DNA of 64,000 nt from Arthrobacter sp. Soil764 (lineage in GTDB: Bacteria > Actinomycetota > Actinomycetes > Actinomycetales > Micrococcaceae), in contig NZ_LMSI01000002.1 in NCBI RefSeq assembly GCF_001428075.1, positions 96,590 through 160,589 of the forward strand, given 5' to 3'. The position numbers and the translations under genes were made by a program. This document shows positions 33,949-42,957 of this stretch, piece after piece (the first letter of the stretch is position 1; each line of letters opens with the position of its first letter). A model generated the notes under the pieces. It saw only the letters and a program-made list of their open reading frames with translations, was not told the origin of the DNA and did no database searches.

Positions 33949-35514
33949 ATGCACATCTCCGCCAAGGACCTCGCAGCGCTCATCCCTCCGGGGTTCACGC
34001 TTGGCGTCGCAACCGCAGCATTCCAGATTGAAGGGGCGCTGGACGAGGACGGCCGGGGACCCGCGGGCTGGGACAGGTTCGCCGCCCGGCCCGGCGCGAT
34101 CGTGGAAGACCACAGCCCGGTAGTGGCCACGGACCACTACCACCGGATGCCGCAGGACGTGGCACTCCTGAAGCAGCTCGGCGTCGACTCCTACCGGTTC
34201 TCCTTCTCCTGGCCCCGTATCCAGCCCGGCGGCACCGGCCCGGCCAACCGGGCGGGCCTGTCGTTCTACGATCGGCTCCTGGATGAGCTCCTGGCCAACG
34301 GAATCTCGCCCATGGCCACCATCTACCACTGGGACACTCCCCTGGAACTCGATGAGGCGGGCGGCTGGATGAACCGCGACACCGCGTACCGCCTGGGGGA
34401 CTATGCCGCGCTCGTGGCGGAGGCTTTCGGTGACCGGGTGGCCCGCTGGGTGACCATTAACGAGCCGGCCACCGTCAGCGCCAATGGCTACGCATTTGGC
34501 CTGCACTCGCCCGGCAAGGAGCTGGCCCTGGGCGCCTTCCCTACCGTCCACCACCAGCTGCTGGGGCACGGGCTCGCCGTCCAGGCCCTGCGCGCCGCGA
34601 AGGTGCCGGGCGAGATCGGCATGACGAACGTTTACTCACCCATGGTGCCGAACTCGATCAACCCCCTGGACAGGATCAGTGCCGGGCTCATGGACCTGGG
34701 CCAGAACCGGCTCTACGCGGATCCTGTCCTGACGGGCAAGTACCCCGACCTGATCCGTGCGGCCAAGTTCTTCAGCTCCTTTGAGCATCCCGAAGAGGAC
34801 ATGGAAATCATTTCGCAGCCCCTGGACTTCTACGGGCTCAACTACTACATGCCCACCAAGGTGGCGGCGGGACCCGGCGGCGGTACCGTGCCGTCAAGCA
34901 TGGCGGAGGCCATGGGCAGCGACCTCAGCGCAACGGGCAGCGGCGCAACGCCGTTCCACGTCGAAACCTGGCCGGAAGCGGACATCACGGCCTACGGCTG
35001 GCCGGTAAAGCCCGAGTACATGGCGGTGGCCTTGAAGGAGATGGCGGAGCGCTACCCCAACCTGCCGCCCGTGATCATCACCGAAGGCGGAGCGAGCTTC
35101 GAGGACATCATCGTCCGCGACAAGTCCACCAACACCCGGTTCATCCCGGACGAGCGCCGGCTGAAGTACATTTCCGACCACCTTGAAACCGCCCTGCGCG
35201 CCACTGCCCCTGGCGGCGTGGCCGAGTCCCTGGACCTGCGCGGCTACTACGTGTGGTCCTTCCTGGACAACTTCGAATGGTCCGCCGGCTACAAACAGCC
35301 GTTCGGCCTCCTCCACGTGGATTTCGCAACGCTCGAGCGCACGCCCAAGGCCTCCTATTTCTGGTTCCAGGAGCTCATCGAGGAACGCGACCTGGCTGCC
35401 GCGGCCGGCGCGGCCATCGCGCAGGCGGCGGTTCAGGATCTGCTGGACAGCGATGATCTAGTGGACAGTGAACTGCCCGACGACGGCGCGCCCCTGGGTG
35501 CCGGCGCCAAATAA
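33949..35514 (+). CDS. Beta-glucosidase, glycoside hydrolase family 1
   Basis: 521 residues. Acid/base Glu E172 in TINEP and nucleophile E379 in ITEGG; substrate loop TAAFQIEGA; C-terminal WSFLDNFEWSAGYKQPFGL. Probably intracellular (no signal peptide) and acts on cellobiose or aryl-beta-glucosides. The last ~40 residues are an acidic Ala/Asp-rich extension beyond the GH1 barrel. No sugar transporter is adjacent. Confidence 0.93.
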   Translation: MHISAKDLAALIPPGFTLGVATAAFQIEGALDEDGRGPAGWDRFAARPGAIVEDHSPVVATDHYHRMPQDVALLKQLGVDSYRFSFSWPRIQPGGTGPANRAGLSFYDRLLDELLANGISPMATIYHWDTPLELDEAGGWMNRDTAYRLGDYAALVAEAFGDRVARWVTINEPATVSANGYAFGLHSPGKELALGAFPTVHHQLLGHGLAVQALRAAKVPGEIGMTNVYSPMVPNSINPLDRISAGLMDLGQNRLYADPVLTGKYPDLIRAAKFFSSFEHPEEDMEIISQPLDFYGLNYYMPTKVAAGPGGGTVPSSMAEAMGSDLSATGSGATPFHVETWPEADITAYGWPVKPEYMAVALKEMAERYPNLPPVIITEGGASFEDIIVRDKSTNTRFIPDERRLKYISDHLETALRATAPGGVAESLDLRGYYVWSFLDNFEWSAGYKQPFGLLHVDFATLERTPKASYFWFQELIEERDLAAAAGAAIAQAAVQDLLDSDDLVDSELPDDGAPLGAGAK

Positions 35515-35541
35515 CGGACAGCCCAGTAATCCCGGGGCCGG

Positions 35542-36654
35542 TCAGCCCTTGACCAGGTCCAGCATGGCGAGCTGCTTTGCGATGCCGGCGCCATCGGGGG
35601 AGTAGATCCACGGCACCCGGGAGGTGGTGTGGTCGCCGTCCTCGGAGTGGCCGCCGGCGAATACGGACTCGCTGACGGACAGCTGGCGGATGGCGATGGC
35701 GGCGACCTTGTCCGGGTTTTCGGCGGCAAAGGCGGAATAGATGGCCTCGTCATGCTGTCCGTTGTCGCCGATCAGGAGCCAGCGCATATCCGGGAATTCC
35801 TGGGCAAGCCGCTCCAGGTTGCGGTGCTTGTGGTCCTGGCCGCTGCGGAACCAGCGGTCCTGGGTGAGTCCCCAGTCCGTCAGCAGCAGCGCGCCTTTGG
35901 GGTACATGTTGCGGGTCAGGAACCGCGCCAGGGTGGGGGCGGCGTTCCAGGGGCCGGTGGACAGGTAGATGACCGGTGCTTCCGGGTGCTCGATGGTCAG
36001 CCGGTCCAGCAGCACAGCCATTCCCGGCGTGGCCATGCGCGCGCGTTCGCTGAGCACAAACGTGTTCCACAAGGCCAGGAAGGGGCGGGGCAGGGCTGTC
36101 ACCATGACGGTGTCGTCGATGTCGGAGACGATGCCGAACTCCACGCCCGGGGCGATCACCTGGATCAGTGCCTCCACCGGATCGGTTCCTGCGGCCTGCA
36201 GCACGGCGGTGTGCCAGCCGGGGGACAGCTGCACGTCCACCTCGGTGTCGATCAGTCCGCCCCGGTCCGCCGTGACGTGGGTGACCACATGGCCGATGGT
36301 GATTTCGACATCGGTAAACTGCAACGGCACCCCGGTGAATGCCCGCCAGCCGCGGACGTTCTGGTTGCCGTTCCTGGCTTCGTGCTCGGCTTTGCTTCCG
36401 GGCAGTGGCTTCTGCGTCAGCAGTACCCTGCCCAGTACCCGCACCCGGGTGGTGGAGCCATAGCCCTGGTAGGCGATGGTCTGCGGCACGAAGTTCCACC
36501 GCTTTGCGAGCTGGATCCGGACGTCGTTCACTGCGTCCGACAATCGGTGTGCCAGCCGGAAGAACTGGCTTCCGGAAAGGGCGGTGCGGCCCTTCGTGTT
36601 CCGCCCGGTTGGGCGTGCCGTGTCCTGGGCGGGGTTCTGCGGGGCCGTGTCCAT
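35542..36654 (-). CDS. App1-family (DUF2183) phosphatidate phosphatase-like protein
   Basis: 370 residues. C-terminal half has the HAD-like motif VSDIDDTVMVT, YLSTGPWNAAPTL and GDNGQHDEAIYSAFA, which define the App1/DUF2183 catalytic domain. In yeast App1 is a Mg-dependent phosphatidate phosphatase; bacterial members are little studied. ATG 36654 is chosen because upstream sequence is not family-like. No membrane segment. Downstream of the DUF72 gene by 32 bases, probably co-transcribed. Confidence 0.87.
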   Translation of the reverse strand: MDTAPQNPAQDTARPTGRNTKGRTALSGSQFFRLAHRLSDAVNDVRIQLAKRWNFVPQTIAYQGYGSTTRVRVLGRVLLTQKPLPGSKAEHEARNGNQNVRGWRAFTGVPLQFTDVEITIGHVVTHVTADRGGLIDTEVDVQLSPGWHTAVLQAAGTDPVEALIQVIAPGVEFGIVSDIDDTVMVTALPRPFLALWNTFVLSERARMATPGMAVLLDRLTIEHPEAPVIYLSTGPWNAAPTLARFLTRNMYPKGALLLTDWGLTQDRWFRSGQDHKHRNLERLAQEFPDMRWLLIGDNGQHDEAIYSAFAAENPDKVAAIAIRQLSVSESVFAGGHSEDGDHTTSRVPWIYSPDGAGIAKQLAMLDLVKG

Positions 36655-36686
36655 GCCACCACTCTGCCACAGGGCAGCGCCAGGCA

Positions 36687-37418
36687 TCAGCCGTTGCCGA
36701 GGATCGCGCGCAGGGTCCGGGCGTTCCGCACGGCGTTCCCGCCGCCGTCGTTGTTGAAGTACGCGTAGACGTCGATGCCAGTGGCGTCCCACTCGCGGAT
36801 CCGGTCGGCCCACCAGTGGAGGTCGGCGTCGGCGTAGGATCCCCCGTACAGGTGCTCCTGGTCGGGTCCATGCAGCCGGACATACGCAAAGGGGGCGGTG
36901 GTCCGCAGGATGCAGGGCAGGTTGGCGCCGCTCATGATGCAGTAGGCCGCCTGGTGCCGCTCCAGGAGGGCAAACACCTCAGGGCAGTCCCAGCTGGGGT
37001 GCCTGAATTCCACTGCCACCCTGATCCATGGGGGAACGGCGGCGAGGAAATAGTCCAGCCGCGCATCGTCCCGCTCGAGTTGGGGCGGCAGCTGGACCAG
37101 CAGCACGGCACGTTTGTCACCGAGTTCGTGCCAGCAGCGGGCGATGCGCTCCACCCACACTTCCGGTGAATACAGCTTCCGCGCATGGGTGAGTCCCCGC
37201 GGAGCTTTGACTGACATGCTGAACCCCGGCGGCAGGCGCCTGTTCCAGCCGGCGAAGGTGGTGTCCCGGGGCCACCGGTAAAAGCTGGCGTTCAGTTCCA
37301 CCGTGGTGAATTCGGCGACGTAGCGCTGGAGCCGGTCCCGGACGGGCAGTCCGGGCGGGTACAGGACGTTCTCCCAGTGGTCGTAGCTCCAGCCGGAGGT
37401 GCCGATGTGGATTGCCAT
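36687..37418 (-). CDS. DUF72 (YecE-like) protein
   Basis: 243 residues, TIM-barrel-like. MAIHIGTSGWSYDHWENVLYPPGLP, ELNASFYRWP and the late YAYFNNDGGGNAVRNAR block are diagnostic of DUF72. The family is broadly distributed with unresolved function. ATG 37418 chosen by family start. Divergent from the GH15 gene 62 bases away. Confidence 0.9.
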   Translation of the reverse strand: MAIHIGTSGWSYDHWENVLYPPGLPVRDRLQRYVAEFTTVELNASFYRWPRDTTFAGWNRRLPPGFSMSVKAPRGLTHARKLYSPEVWVERIARCWHELGDKRAVLLVQLPPQLERDDARLDYFLAAVPPWIRVAVEFRHPSWDCPEVFALLERHQAAYCIMSGANLPCILRTTAPFAYVRLHGPDQEHLYGGSYADADLHWWADRIREWDATGIDVYAYFNNDGGGNAVRNARTLRAILGNG

Positions 37419-37480
37419 CTGCCTCAGGCTACACCTGGACATCCCCTTCCCTTCGGAGCTCTCTGTGGCAGGGTAATGTC

Positions 37481-39289
37481 ATGGCGCGAATCGAAGATTA
37501 TGCGGTAGTTGGCGACCTCCAAACCGGGGCATTGGTCAGCAAGGAAGGCTCGATCGACTGGCTTTGCCTGCCGCGGTTCGATTCCCCTGCCTGCTTCAAT
37601 TCCCTGCTGGACACGCCGGACTCCGGGCGCTGGCTCCTGGCGCCCGAAAGCGGGGGTGCCTGCACGCGCCGGAGCTACCGGGACGGCAGCCTGATCCTTG
37701 ACACCGAATGGGAGACGCCGGACGGAACCGTGCGCGTCACCGACTTCATGCCGCCGCGCGATTCCGTCGCTGACATCGTCCGGATTGTGGAAGGTATCAG
37801 CGGCAGCGTCAAAATGCACGGCGAGCTGGTCATGAGGTTCGACTACGGCCACATTGTTCCGTGGGTGCGCAAGGACAAGCGCGGGCTGCACGCGATCGCC
37901 GGCCCCGACGCCGTCTACCTGGTCACTCCGGCACCCCTGCATGGCGAGAACATGCATACGGTCAGCGACTTCACCGTCAACGCCGGCGAGAAAGTGCCGT
38001 TCGTGCTGACCTGGGCCCCCAGCCATGTGGGACGCCCGGTGTCAGTGGACGCAGAAGAAGTGCTAAACAGCACCTTTGCGTTCTGGCGCGGATGGTCTTC
38101 GCAATGCACCGTCAAAGGGAAGTACCAGGATGCCGTGGTCCGCTCCCTGATAACGCTGAAGGCGCTGACCTATGGCCCCACCGGGGGCATCGTGGCCGCC
38201 GTCACGACCTCACTGCCGGAGCAGCCGGGCGGCCAGCGCAACTGGGACTACCGCTACTGCTGGCTGCGGGATGCCACCATGACACTGCAGGCGCTGCTGG
38301 CTGCCGGCTACACCGCGGAGGCCGCTGCCTGGCGGGACTGGCTGCTCCGGGCCGTGGCCGGTGATCCCGCGGACCTGCAGATCATGTACGGGATCCATGG
38401 CGAACGGCGGCTGCCCGAGATGGAATTGCCGTGGCTGAAAGGCTACGAGAACTCGGTGCCTGTGCGGATCGGGAATGCGGCGGCCGAGCAGTTCCAGCTG
38501 GATGTGTGGGGCGAGGTCCTTGACTGCCTGGCGCTGACGCGGAACTCCTTGCTGAAGCACACGGACGAGGCGTGGGACGTGCAGATTGCACTGATGGAAC
38601 ACCTTGAAACCATCTGGGACCAGCCGGATAACGGGCTGTGGGAGATGCGGGGGCCGCGCCGGCACTTCACCCACTCGAAGGTCATGGCATGGGTGGCCGC
38701 GGACCGGATGGTGAAGGGCGTGCGCGAGTCCGGCCTGCCGGGCCCCGTGGAGCGCTGGGAGATGCTGCGGGACCAGATCCGCCGGGACATCATGGCCAAC
38801 GGCTTCGACGCGGAGCGCAACACATTTGTCCAGTCCTACGGCCGTCCGGAGCTGGACGCCAGCCTGCTGCTGATTCCCAGGGTGGGGTTCCTGCCGCCCG
38901 ATGATCCCAAGGTGGTGGGGACCATCGAGGCGATCCAGCGTGAGTTGACCCAGGACGGCTTTGTGCTGCGGTACCGGCCGGAGCAGAGCGACGACGGCCT
39001 GCCGGGCGACGAGGGCGTCTTCCTGGCCTGCTCGTTCTGGCTGGTGGAGGCTTTGTTGGGTGCCGGCCGCCATGAGGAATCCCGCGAACTCTTTGAACGG
39101 CTGCTGGAACTGCGCAACGACGTGGGGCTGCTGAGCGAGGAATGGGCGGTGAAGGCGAAGCGCCAACTGGGCAACACTCCGCAGGCCTTCAGCCATTTCG
39201 CCCTTGTGACTAGCGCCCTGGAGCTGCATCAGGATACGGTTCGGCGCAGTGACACCCCCATTCCGTCGGAAGGGGCGGATTCGCGCTGA
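37481..39289 (+). CDS. Glycoside hydrolase family 15 enzyme (glucoamylase/trehalase type)
   Basis: 602 residues. N-terminal beta-sandwich (~1-215) and (alpha/alpha)6 catalytic domain with QRNWDYRYCWLRDATMTLQAL, the GH15 signature including the conserved Trp-Arg-Asp, and a second acid region in NDVGLLSEEW. Mycobacterial members of this subfamily are trehalases. ATG 37481 selected as the family start (MARIEDYAVVGDLQTGALVSKEG). Cytosolic. Hydrolyses alpha-glucosidic linkages, probably trehalose. Confidence 0.9.
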   Translation: MARIEDYAVVGDLQTGALVSKEGSIDWLCLPRFDSPACFNSLLDTPDSGRWLLAPESGGACTRRSYRDGSLILDTEWETPDGTVRVTDFMPPRDSVADIVRIVEGISGSVKMHGELVMRFDYGHIVPWVRKDKRGLHAIAGPDAVYLVTPAPLHGENMHTVSDFTVNAGEKVPFVLTWAPSHVGRPVSVDAEEVLNSTFAFWRGWSSQCTVKGKYQDAVVRSLITLKALTYGPTGGIVAAVTTSLPEQPGGQRNWDYRYCWLRDATMTLQALLAAGYTAEAAAWRDWLLRAVAGDPADLQIMYGIHGERRLPEMELPWLKGYENSVPVRIGNAAAEQFQLDVWGEVLDCLALTRNSLLKHTDEAWDVQIALMEHLETIWDQPDNGLWEMRGPRRHFTHSKVMAWVAADRMVKGVRESGLPGPVERWEMLRDQIRRDIMANGFDAERNTFVQSYGRPELDASLLLIPRVGFLPPDDPKVVGTIEAIQRELTQDGFVLRYRPEQSDDGLPGDEGVFLACSFWLVEALLGAGRHEESRELFERLLELRNDVGLLSEEWAVKAKRQLGNTPQAFSHFALVTSALELHQDTVRRSDTPIPSEGADSR

Positions 39290-39332
39290 GGCGGCGCGGA
39301 CCGGGGCTGTAACTTCTCCTTCGCAGGATAGA

Positions 39333-39344
39333 TAAGTATACTTA
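39333..39344. promoter_or_regulatory. Palindrome TAAGTATACTTA
   Basis: Perfect 12-bp palindrome 60 bp upstream of the DUF1508 gene start. A matching element, TCAGCATGCTTA, occurs at 40753-40764. Confidence 0.4.
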
Positions 39345-39403
39345 CTAACACCTCATGGAGTGCTCCCAAGCACAGCGCCGTGATTGATGGAGGAGTGATA
39401 GTT

Positions 39404-39694
39404 ATGGCCGGATATTTTGAACTCGTTGACGCCCCTGATGGTGGATACCGGATCAGGATGATGGACGGAAGCGGGAACCTGATGGCCATCTCGGTGACCT
39501 TCCCCACCAAGAGGGCCGCTGTGGCAGGCGTCGCCATGGCCCGGGAAATCGCCGGCACGGGCCTCATCCGGGACAAGAGCCTGGACGGGGCCGGATCCGT
39601 GATCCGCGACCGCGTCCGCCCCGTCAACTCTCCCAAGGAGGAGGCGGCCCGGCGGAAGAAGGCGCCGGACGTACGACGGGCAGCGGTGGGCTGA
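39404..39694 (+). CDS. DUF1508/YegP-like protein
   Basis: 96 residues. One YegP-type unit: MAGYFELVDAPDGGYRIRMMDGSGNLMAISVTFPTKRAAVAGVAMAREIAGTG, followed by a basic tail rich in Arg/Lys. Homologues are small, stable, stress-associated proteins without a known activity. GGAGG precedes ATG 39404. Its stop overlaps the start of the HAD phosphatase gene (TGATG). Confidence 0.85.
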   Translation: MAGYFELVDAPDGGYRIRMMDGSGNLMAISVTFPTKRAAVAGVAMAREIAGTGLIRDKSLDGAGSVIRDRVRPVNSPKEEAARRKKAPDVRRAAVG

Positions 39695-40407
39695 TGCCGG
39701 ATTCCATCACACCCCCTGGCGGCACGCGCCGGGGGGTACTCTTTGACGTTGACGGGACGCTGATCGACTCGTCCTACATCCACACCATCGCCTGGTGGGG
39801 TGCGTTCCGGCAGTACGGCCATCATGTGCCCATGGCGGCCATCCACCAGCTCGTGGGCATGGGCGGCGCCCGGCTGGTGGACAACCTCCTGCCGCCGGCC
39901 CGGGACCGTGACGAGGATGAGGACATTATGGCCAGCCATGGCGCGCTGTATGCCTCGCACTGGCCATCGCTCCGCGCCCTCGACGGGGCCAAGGAACTGT
40001 TGGGCCAGTGCCATGCGGGCGGCCTGGCGGTGGCGTTGGCCTCGTCGGCCCGCGAGCGGGACATGCAGGTGATGCGCTCCGTGCTGGACGCCGATGCCTT
40101 CATCGATGCCGCAACCAGCGCGAACGATGCGAAGGAAAGCAAGCCTGCGCCGGACATCCTGGAGGCTGCGCTGGCTGCGGCGGGCGTTGACGCAGCAGGC
40201 GCCGTCTATGTCGGAGACGCGGTGTGGGACATGAAGGCGGCAGGGGCGCTGGGAATCCCCGCCATCGGCGTTACCTGCGGCGGGATCCAGGCAAGCCAGT
40301 TGCGCGAGGCCGGCGCAGTGGAGGTTTATGACGGGCCGCGCCACCTGCTCGAAAACCTGGGTTCCAGCGCTATCGGCCGGCTGCTCGCCCTCCAGCCGAA
40401 CCCCTGA
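39694..40407 (+). CDS. HAD-superfamily phosphatase (beta-phosphoglucomutase/Gph-like)
   Basis: 237 residues. Motif I FDVDGTLID, motif II in ALASSARERD, motif III Lys in KESKPAPDIL, motif IV YVGDAVWDMKAA. It acts on a phosphorylated small molecule (phosphoglycolate or sugar phosphate); specificity not readable. Overlaps the DUF1508 gene by one base, so translation is coupled. Confidence 0.9.
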   Translation: MPDSITPPGGTRRGVLFDVDGTLIDSSYIHTIAWWGAFRQYGHHVPMAAIHQLVGMGGARLVDNLLPPARDRDEDEDIMASHGALYASHWPSLRALDGAKELLGQCHAGGLAVALASSARERDMQVMRSVLDADAFIDAATSANDAKESKPAPDILEAALAAAGVDAAGAVYVGDAVWDMKAAGALGIPAIGVTCGGIQASQLREAGAVEVYDGPRHLLENLGSSAIGRLLALQPNP

Positions 40408-40426
40408 CGGACCCGGTGGCTGGTGG

Positions 40427-40675
40427 CTAGAGCGGCTGGCCGCCGGGCACCGATTCCTCGTCGCCCGCAATGGCGGGCTTTACCCAGGACACCACGACCT
40501 TGACTGAGCCGTCGTCGTTCCGTTCGATGTCCGTAGCCACCTCGGATGCCGGGGCGCCCATTTCCGCGATCCGTGTGCGGTAACTGTTGACCAATTCCAC
40601 CAAGCTGTCCTCCGTCCATTCGCCCGGACGCATGCGGGTGGAGATTTCGACCGGCTCCGGCTGGTACAGCGACAT
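40427..40675 (-). CDS. Hypothetical protein, 82 aa
   Basis: Family not recognised. Soluble and acidic: MSLYQPEPVEISTRMRPGEWTEDSLVELVNSYRTRIAEMGAPASE..., then a beta-rich VATDIERNDDGSVKVVVSW. AAAGAGG (minus strand) precedes ATG 40675. Convergent with the HAD gene. Confidence 0.68.
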   Translation of the reverse strand: MSLYQPEPVEISTRMRPGEWTEDSLVELVNSYRTRIAEMGAPASEVATDIERNDDGSVKVVVSWVKPAIAGDEESVPGGQPL

Positions 40676-40752
40676 GGCGTTCCTCTTTCACGTGGTCTTC
40701 TTCCCTGCCCTTCCTACGCTAGGAGCAGTCGACGGCGGCCACAAGGTTTTTA

Positions 40753-40764
40753 TCAGCATGCTTA
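40753..40764. promoter_or_regulatory. Palindrome TCAGCATGCTTA
   Basis: Near-palindrome related to TAAGTATACTTA at 39333; it differs at compensating positions (T/C and A/G) plus one more. It is 102 bp upstream of the dehydrogenase at 40866. Confidence 0.35.
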
Positions 40765-40865
40765 CTTTTTTCGCGTAAAACCGATAGCGTCGAAGAAAGG
40801 GTGCCTGCGGGCATCCTGGCCGCCCTCTGAAGAACCCGGGGGCAAGACAGAGCGAAAGGGAGACT

Positions 40866-42047
40866 GTGAAAGCACTGACGTGGCAGGGAAAACGGTCGGT
40901 AAGCGTGGAGGAAGTACCCGATCCCGTTATCCAGGAACCGACCGATGCAATCATCCGGATCACCTCCACCGCCATCTGCGGCTCCGACCTCCACCTCTAT
41001 GAGGTCCTGGGGCCCTACATGCACAAGGGCGACGTCATCGGACATGAACCGATGGGCATCGTGGAGGAAGTGGGAAGCGGCGTTACCAACCTCCGCAAGG
41101 GTGACCGCGTGGTGATCCCGTTCAACATCGCCTGCGGTTCCTGCTACATGTGCAAGCAGGGCCTGCAGTCCCAGTGTGAAACCACCCAGGTGCGGGAGAA
41201 AGGGTCCGGCGCGGCCCTGTTTGGCTACTCCGAGCTGTACGGGTCCGTTCCTGGCGGCCAGGCCGAATTCCTGCGGGTTCCGCACGCCGACTATGGTGCA
41301 GTCAAGGTGGGATCGGAGCTTCCGGACGAACGCTACCTCTTCCTCTCGGACATCCTGCCCACCGCCTGGCAGGCGGTGGAGTACGCCAACGTGCCGCCCG
41401 GCGGAACGCTCGGGGTCTTCGGCCTGGGACCGGTGGGCCAATTCGCCAGCCGGATCGGTGTGCAGCGGGGATTCCGCGTAGTGGGGGTGGACCCCGTTCC
41501 CGAACGGCGGGAGATGGCGGCCCGCCACGGGGTGGAGACCTTCGACTACACCAAGGACATCGCGGACGAACTGCGGGAGATGACCGACGGAAGGGGCCCG
41601 GACGCGGTGGTTGACGCCGTCGGAATGGAAGCCCACGGCTCTCCCCTGGCCGGCTTCGCCCACCAGGCGCTGGGACTCCTGCCGGACAAGCTCGCCCAGA
41701 AAGCGATGGAGACCGGCGGCGTTGACCGGCTGGCCGCGCTCCATACCTCCATCGACGCCGTGCGGCGCGGCGGCACGGTCTCCTTGAGCGGTGTGTACGG
41801 CGGAACGGCCAGCCCGCTGCCGCTGCTGACCATGTTCGACAAGCAGCTGCAATTGCGCATGGGCCAGTGCAACGTGCGCAACTGGACGGATACGCTGCTT
41901 CCACTCGTGGAGGACGAGGCCGACCCGCTGGGTGTCATGGACCTGGTCACCCACAGGTCGGGCCTGGAGGGCGCCCCGGCGCTGTACGAAAAGTTCCAGA
42001 AGAAACAGGACGGCTGCATCAAGGTGGTCCTCAACCCCGGCGCCTGA
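40866..42047 (+). CDS. Zinc-dependent alcohol dehydrogenase (formaldehyde dehydrogenase-like)
   Basis: 393 residues. Zinc site C in AICGSDLH, H-E in GHEPMG; structural Cys lobe IACGSCYMCKQGLQSQC; cofactor motif VFGLGPVGQFASRIG. A long insert (~residues 255-300, LAGFAHQALGLLPDKLAQKAMET) resembles the glutathione-independent formaldehyde dehydrogenase subgroup. Likely NAD-dependent oxidation of an alcohol or aldehyde. GAAAGGGAGA precedes the start (GTG at 40866). Confidence 0.9.
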   Translation: MKALTWQGKRSVSVEEVPDPVIQEPTDAIIRITSTAICGSDLHLYEVLGPYMHKGDVIGHEPMGIVEEVGSGVTNLRKGDRVVIPFNIACGSCYMCKQGLQSQCETTQVREKGSGAALFGYSELYGSVPGGQAEFLRVPHADYGAVKVGSELPDERYLFLSDILPTAWQAVEYANVPPGGTLGVFGLGPVGQFASRIGVQRGFRVVGVDPVPERREMAARHGVETFDYTKDIADELREMTDGRGPDAVVDAVGMEAHGSPLAGFAHQALGLLPDKLAQKAMETGGVDRLAALHTSIDAVRRGGTVSLSGVYGGTASPLPLLTMFDKQLQLRMGQCNVRNWTDTLLPLVEDEADPLGVMDLVTHRSGLEGAPALYEKFQKKQDGCIKVVLNPGA

Positions 42048-42063
42048 GCAGCGTGACGTAAAA

Positions 42064-42102
42064 AGCGGAGGCCGTTATGGACAGTCCATAACGGCCTCCG
42101 CT
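42064..42102. terminator. Bidirectional terminator between dehydrogenase and allE genes
   Basis: Perfect 18-bp stem AGCGGAGGCCGTTATGGA / complement with a 3-nt loop CAG; four A precede, so the minus-strand copy ends in T. Confidence 0.9.
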
Positions 42103-42128
42103 GCTGCCCGGGAGAGACCAGGGAGCAC

Positions 42129-42941
42129 CTAGGTGAGCTTCACCTGCCGGTTCATGTCCTTGTACAGGAGATAGCGGAACTCGCCGGGGCCCCCGGCGTA
42201 GCAGGCCTGCGGGCAGAAGGCGCGCAGCCACATGAAGTCGCCGGCCTCCACCTCCACCCAGTCGTTGTTCAGCAGGTACATGGCCTTGCCCTCCAGGACG
42301 TACAGGCCGTGCTCCATTACGTGGGTTTCCGGGAACGGAATGACGCCGCCCGGCTGGAAGGTCACGATGTTCACCTGCATGTCGTGGGCCAGATCGTTGG
42401 AATCCGTGAAGCGGGTGGTCTTCCAGGCGTCATTGGTGTCCGGCATGGAGGTGGGCTCCACGTCCTTTTCGTTGGTGACGAAGGACTTGGCCTCGAAGCC
42501 CTCGAGCCGTTCGTAGGCCTTCCGGATCCAGTGGAAGGACACCACATCATCCGAGACGTTTTCCAGGCCCCACTCCGATCCGGCTGCCAGGTAGGCGTAG
42601 CCGCCTTCCTCCAGCTGGTGCAGCTCGCCGTCCAGGGTGAGGTTGACCTTGCCGCGGGTCACGAAAATGACGCCTTCCACCCCGGCCTCGAATTCGGCCT
42701 TGGGGGCGCCGCCGCCCGGGCCGATCTCCACGATCAACTGCGAGAACGTGGTAGCGAAGCCCGAGATGGGCCGGGCGATGATCCAGGAGCGGGTGTTCGA
42801 AAAGCCCGGCAGGTTGGACGTGACGATATCCGTCATCACGCCCTTCGGGATCACCGTGTACGCCTCGGTGACAATGGCCCGCTCGGTGGTGAGGTGCGTC
42901 TGCGGCGGCAGCCCGCCGGTGGGGGAGTAGTACTTGCCCAT
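42129..42941 (-). CDS. allE: (S)-ureidoglycine aminohydrolase
   Basis: 270 residues, bicupin. The C-terminal barrel has the metal-binding set in PETHVMEHGLYVLEG...W (H, H, Glu/Gln, and later the FCPQ-type loop), as in E. coli AllE/YlbA. It hydrolyses (S)-ureidoglycine to (S)-ureidoglycolate and ammonia in the ureide branch of purine breakdown. First gene of the reading order is upstream malic enzyme; this is the last of a four-gene minus-strand set with DUF6986, malate synthase and malic enzyme. Confidence 0.92.
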   Translation of the reverse strand: MGKYYSPTGGLPPQTHLTTERAIVTEAYTVIPKGVMTDIVTSNLPGFSNTRSWIIARPISGFATTFSQLIVEIGPGGGAPKAEFEAGVEGVIFVTRGKVNLTLDGELHQLEEGGYAYLAAGSEWGLENVSDDVVSFHWIRKAYERLEGFEAKSFVTNEKDVEPTSMPDTNDAWKTTRFTDSNDLAHDMQVNIVTFQPGGVIPFPETHVMEHGLYVLEGKAMYLLNNDWVEVEAGDFMWLRAFCPQACYAGGPGEFRYLLYKDMNRQVKLT

Positions 42942-42957
42942 GAAGAGAGATCCTTAG

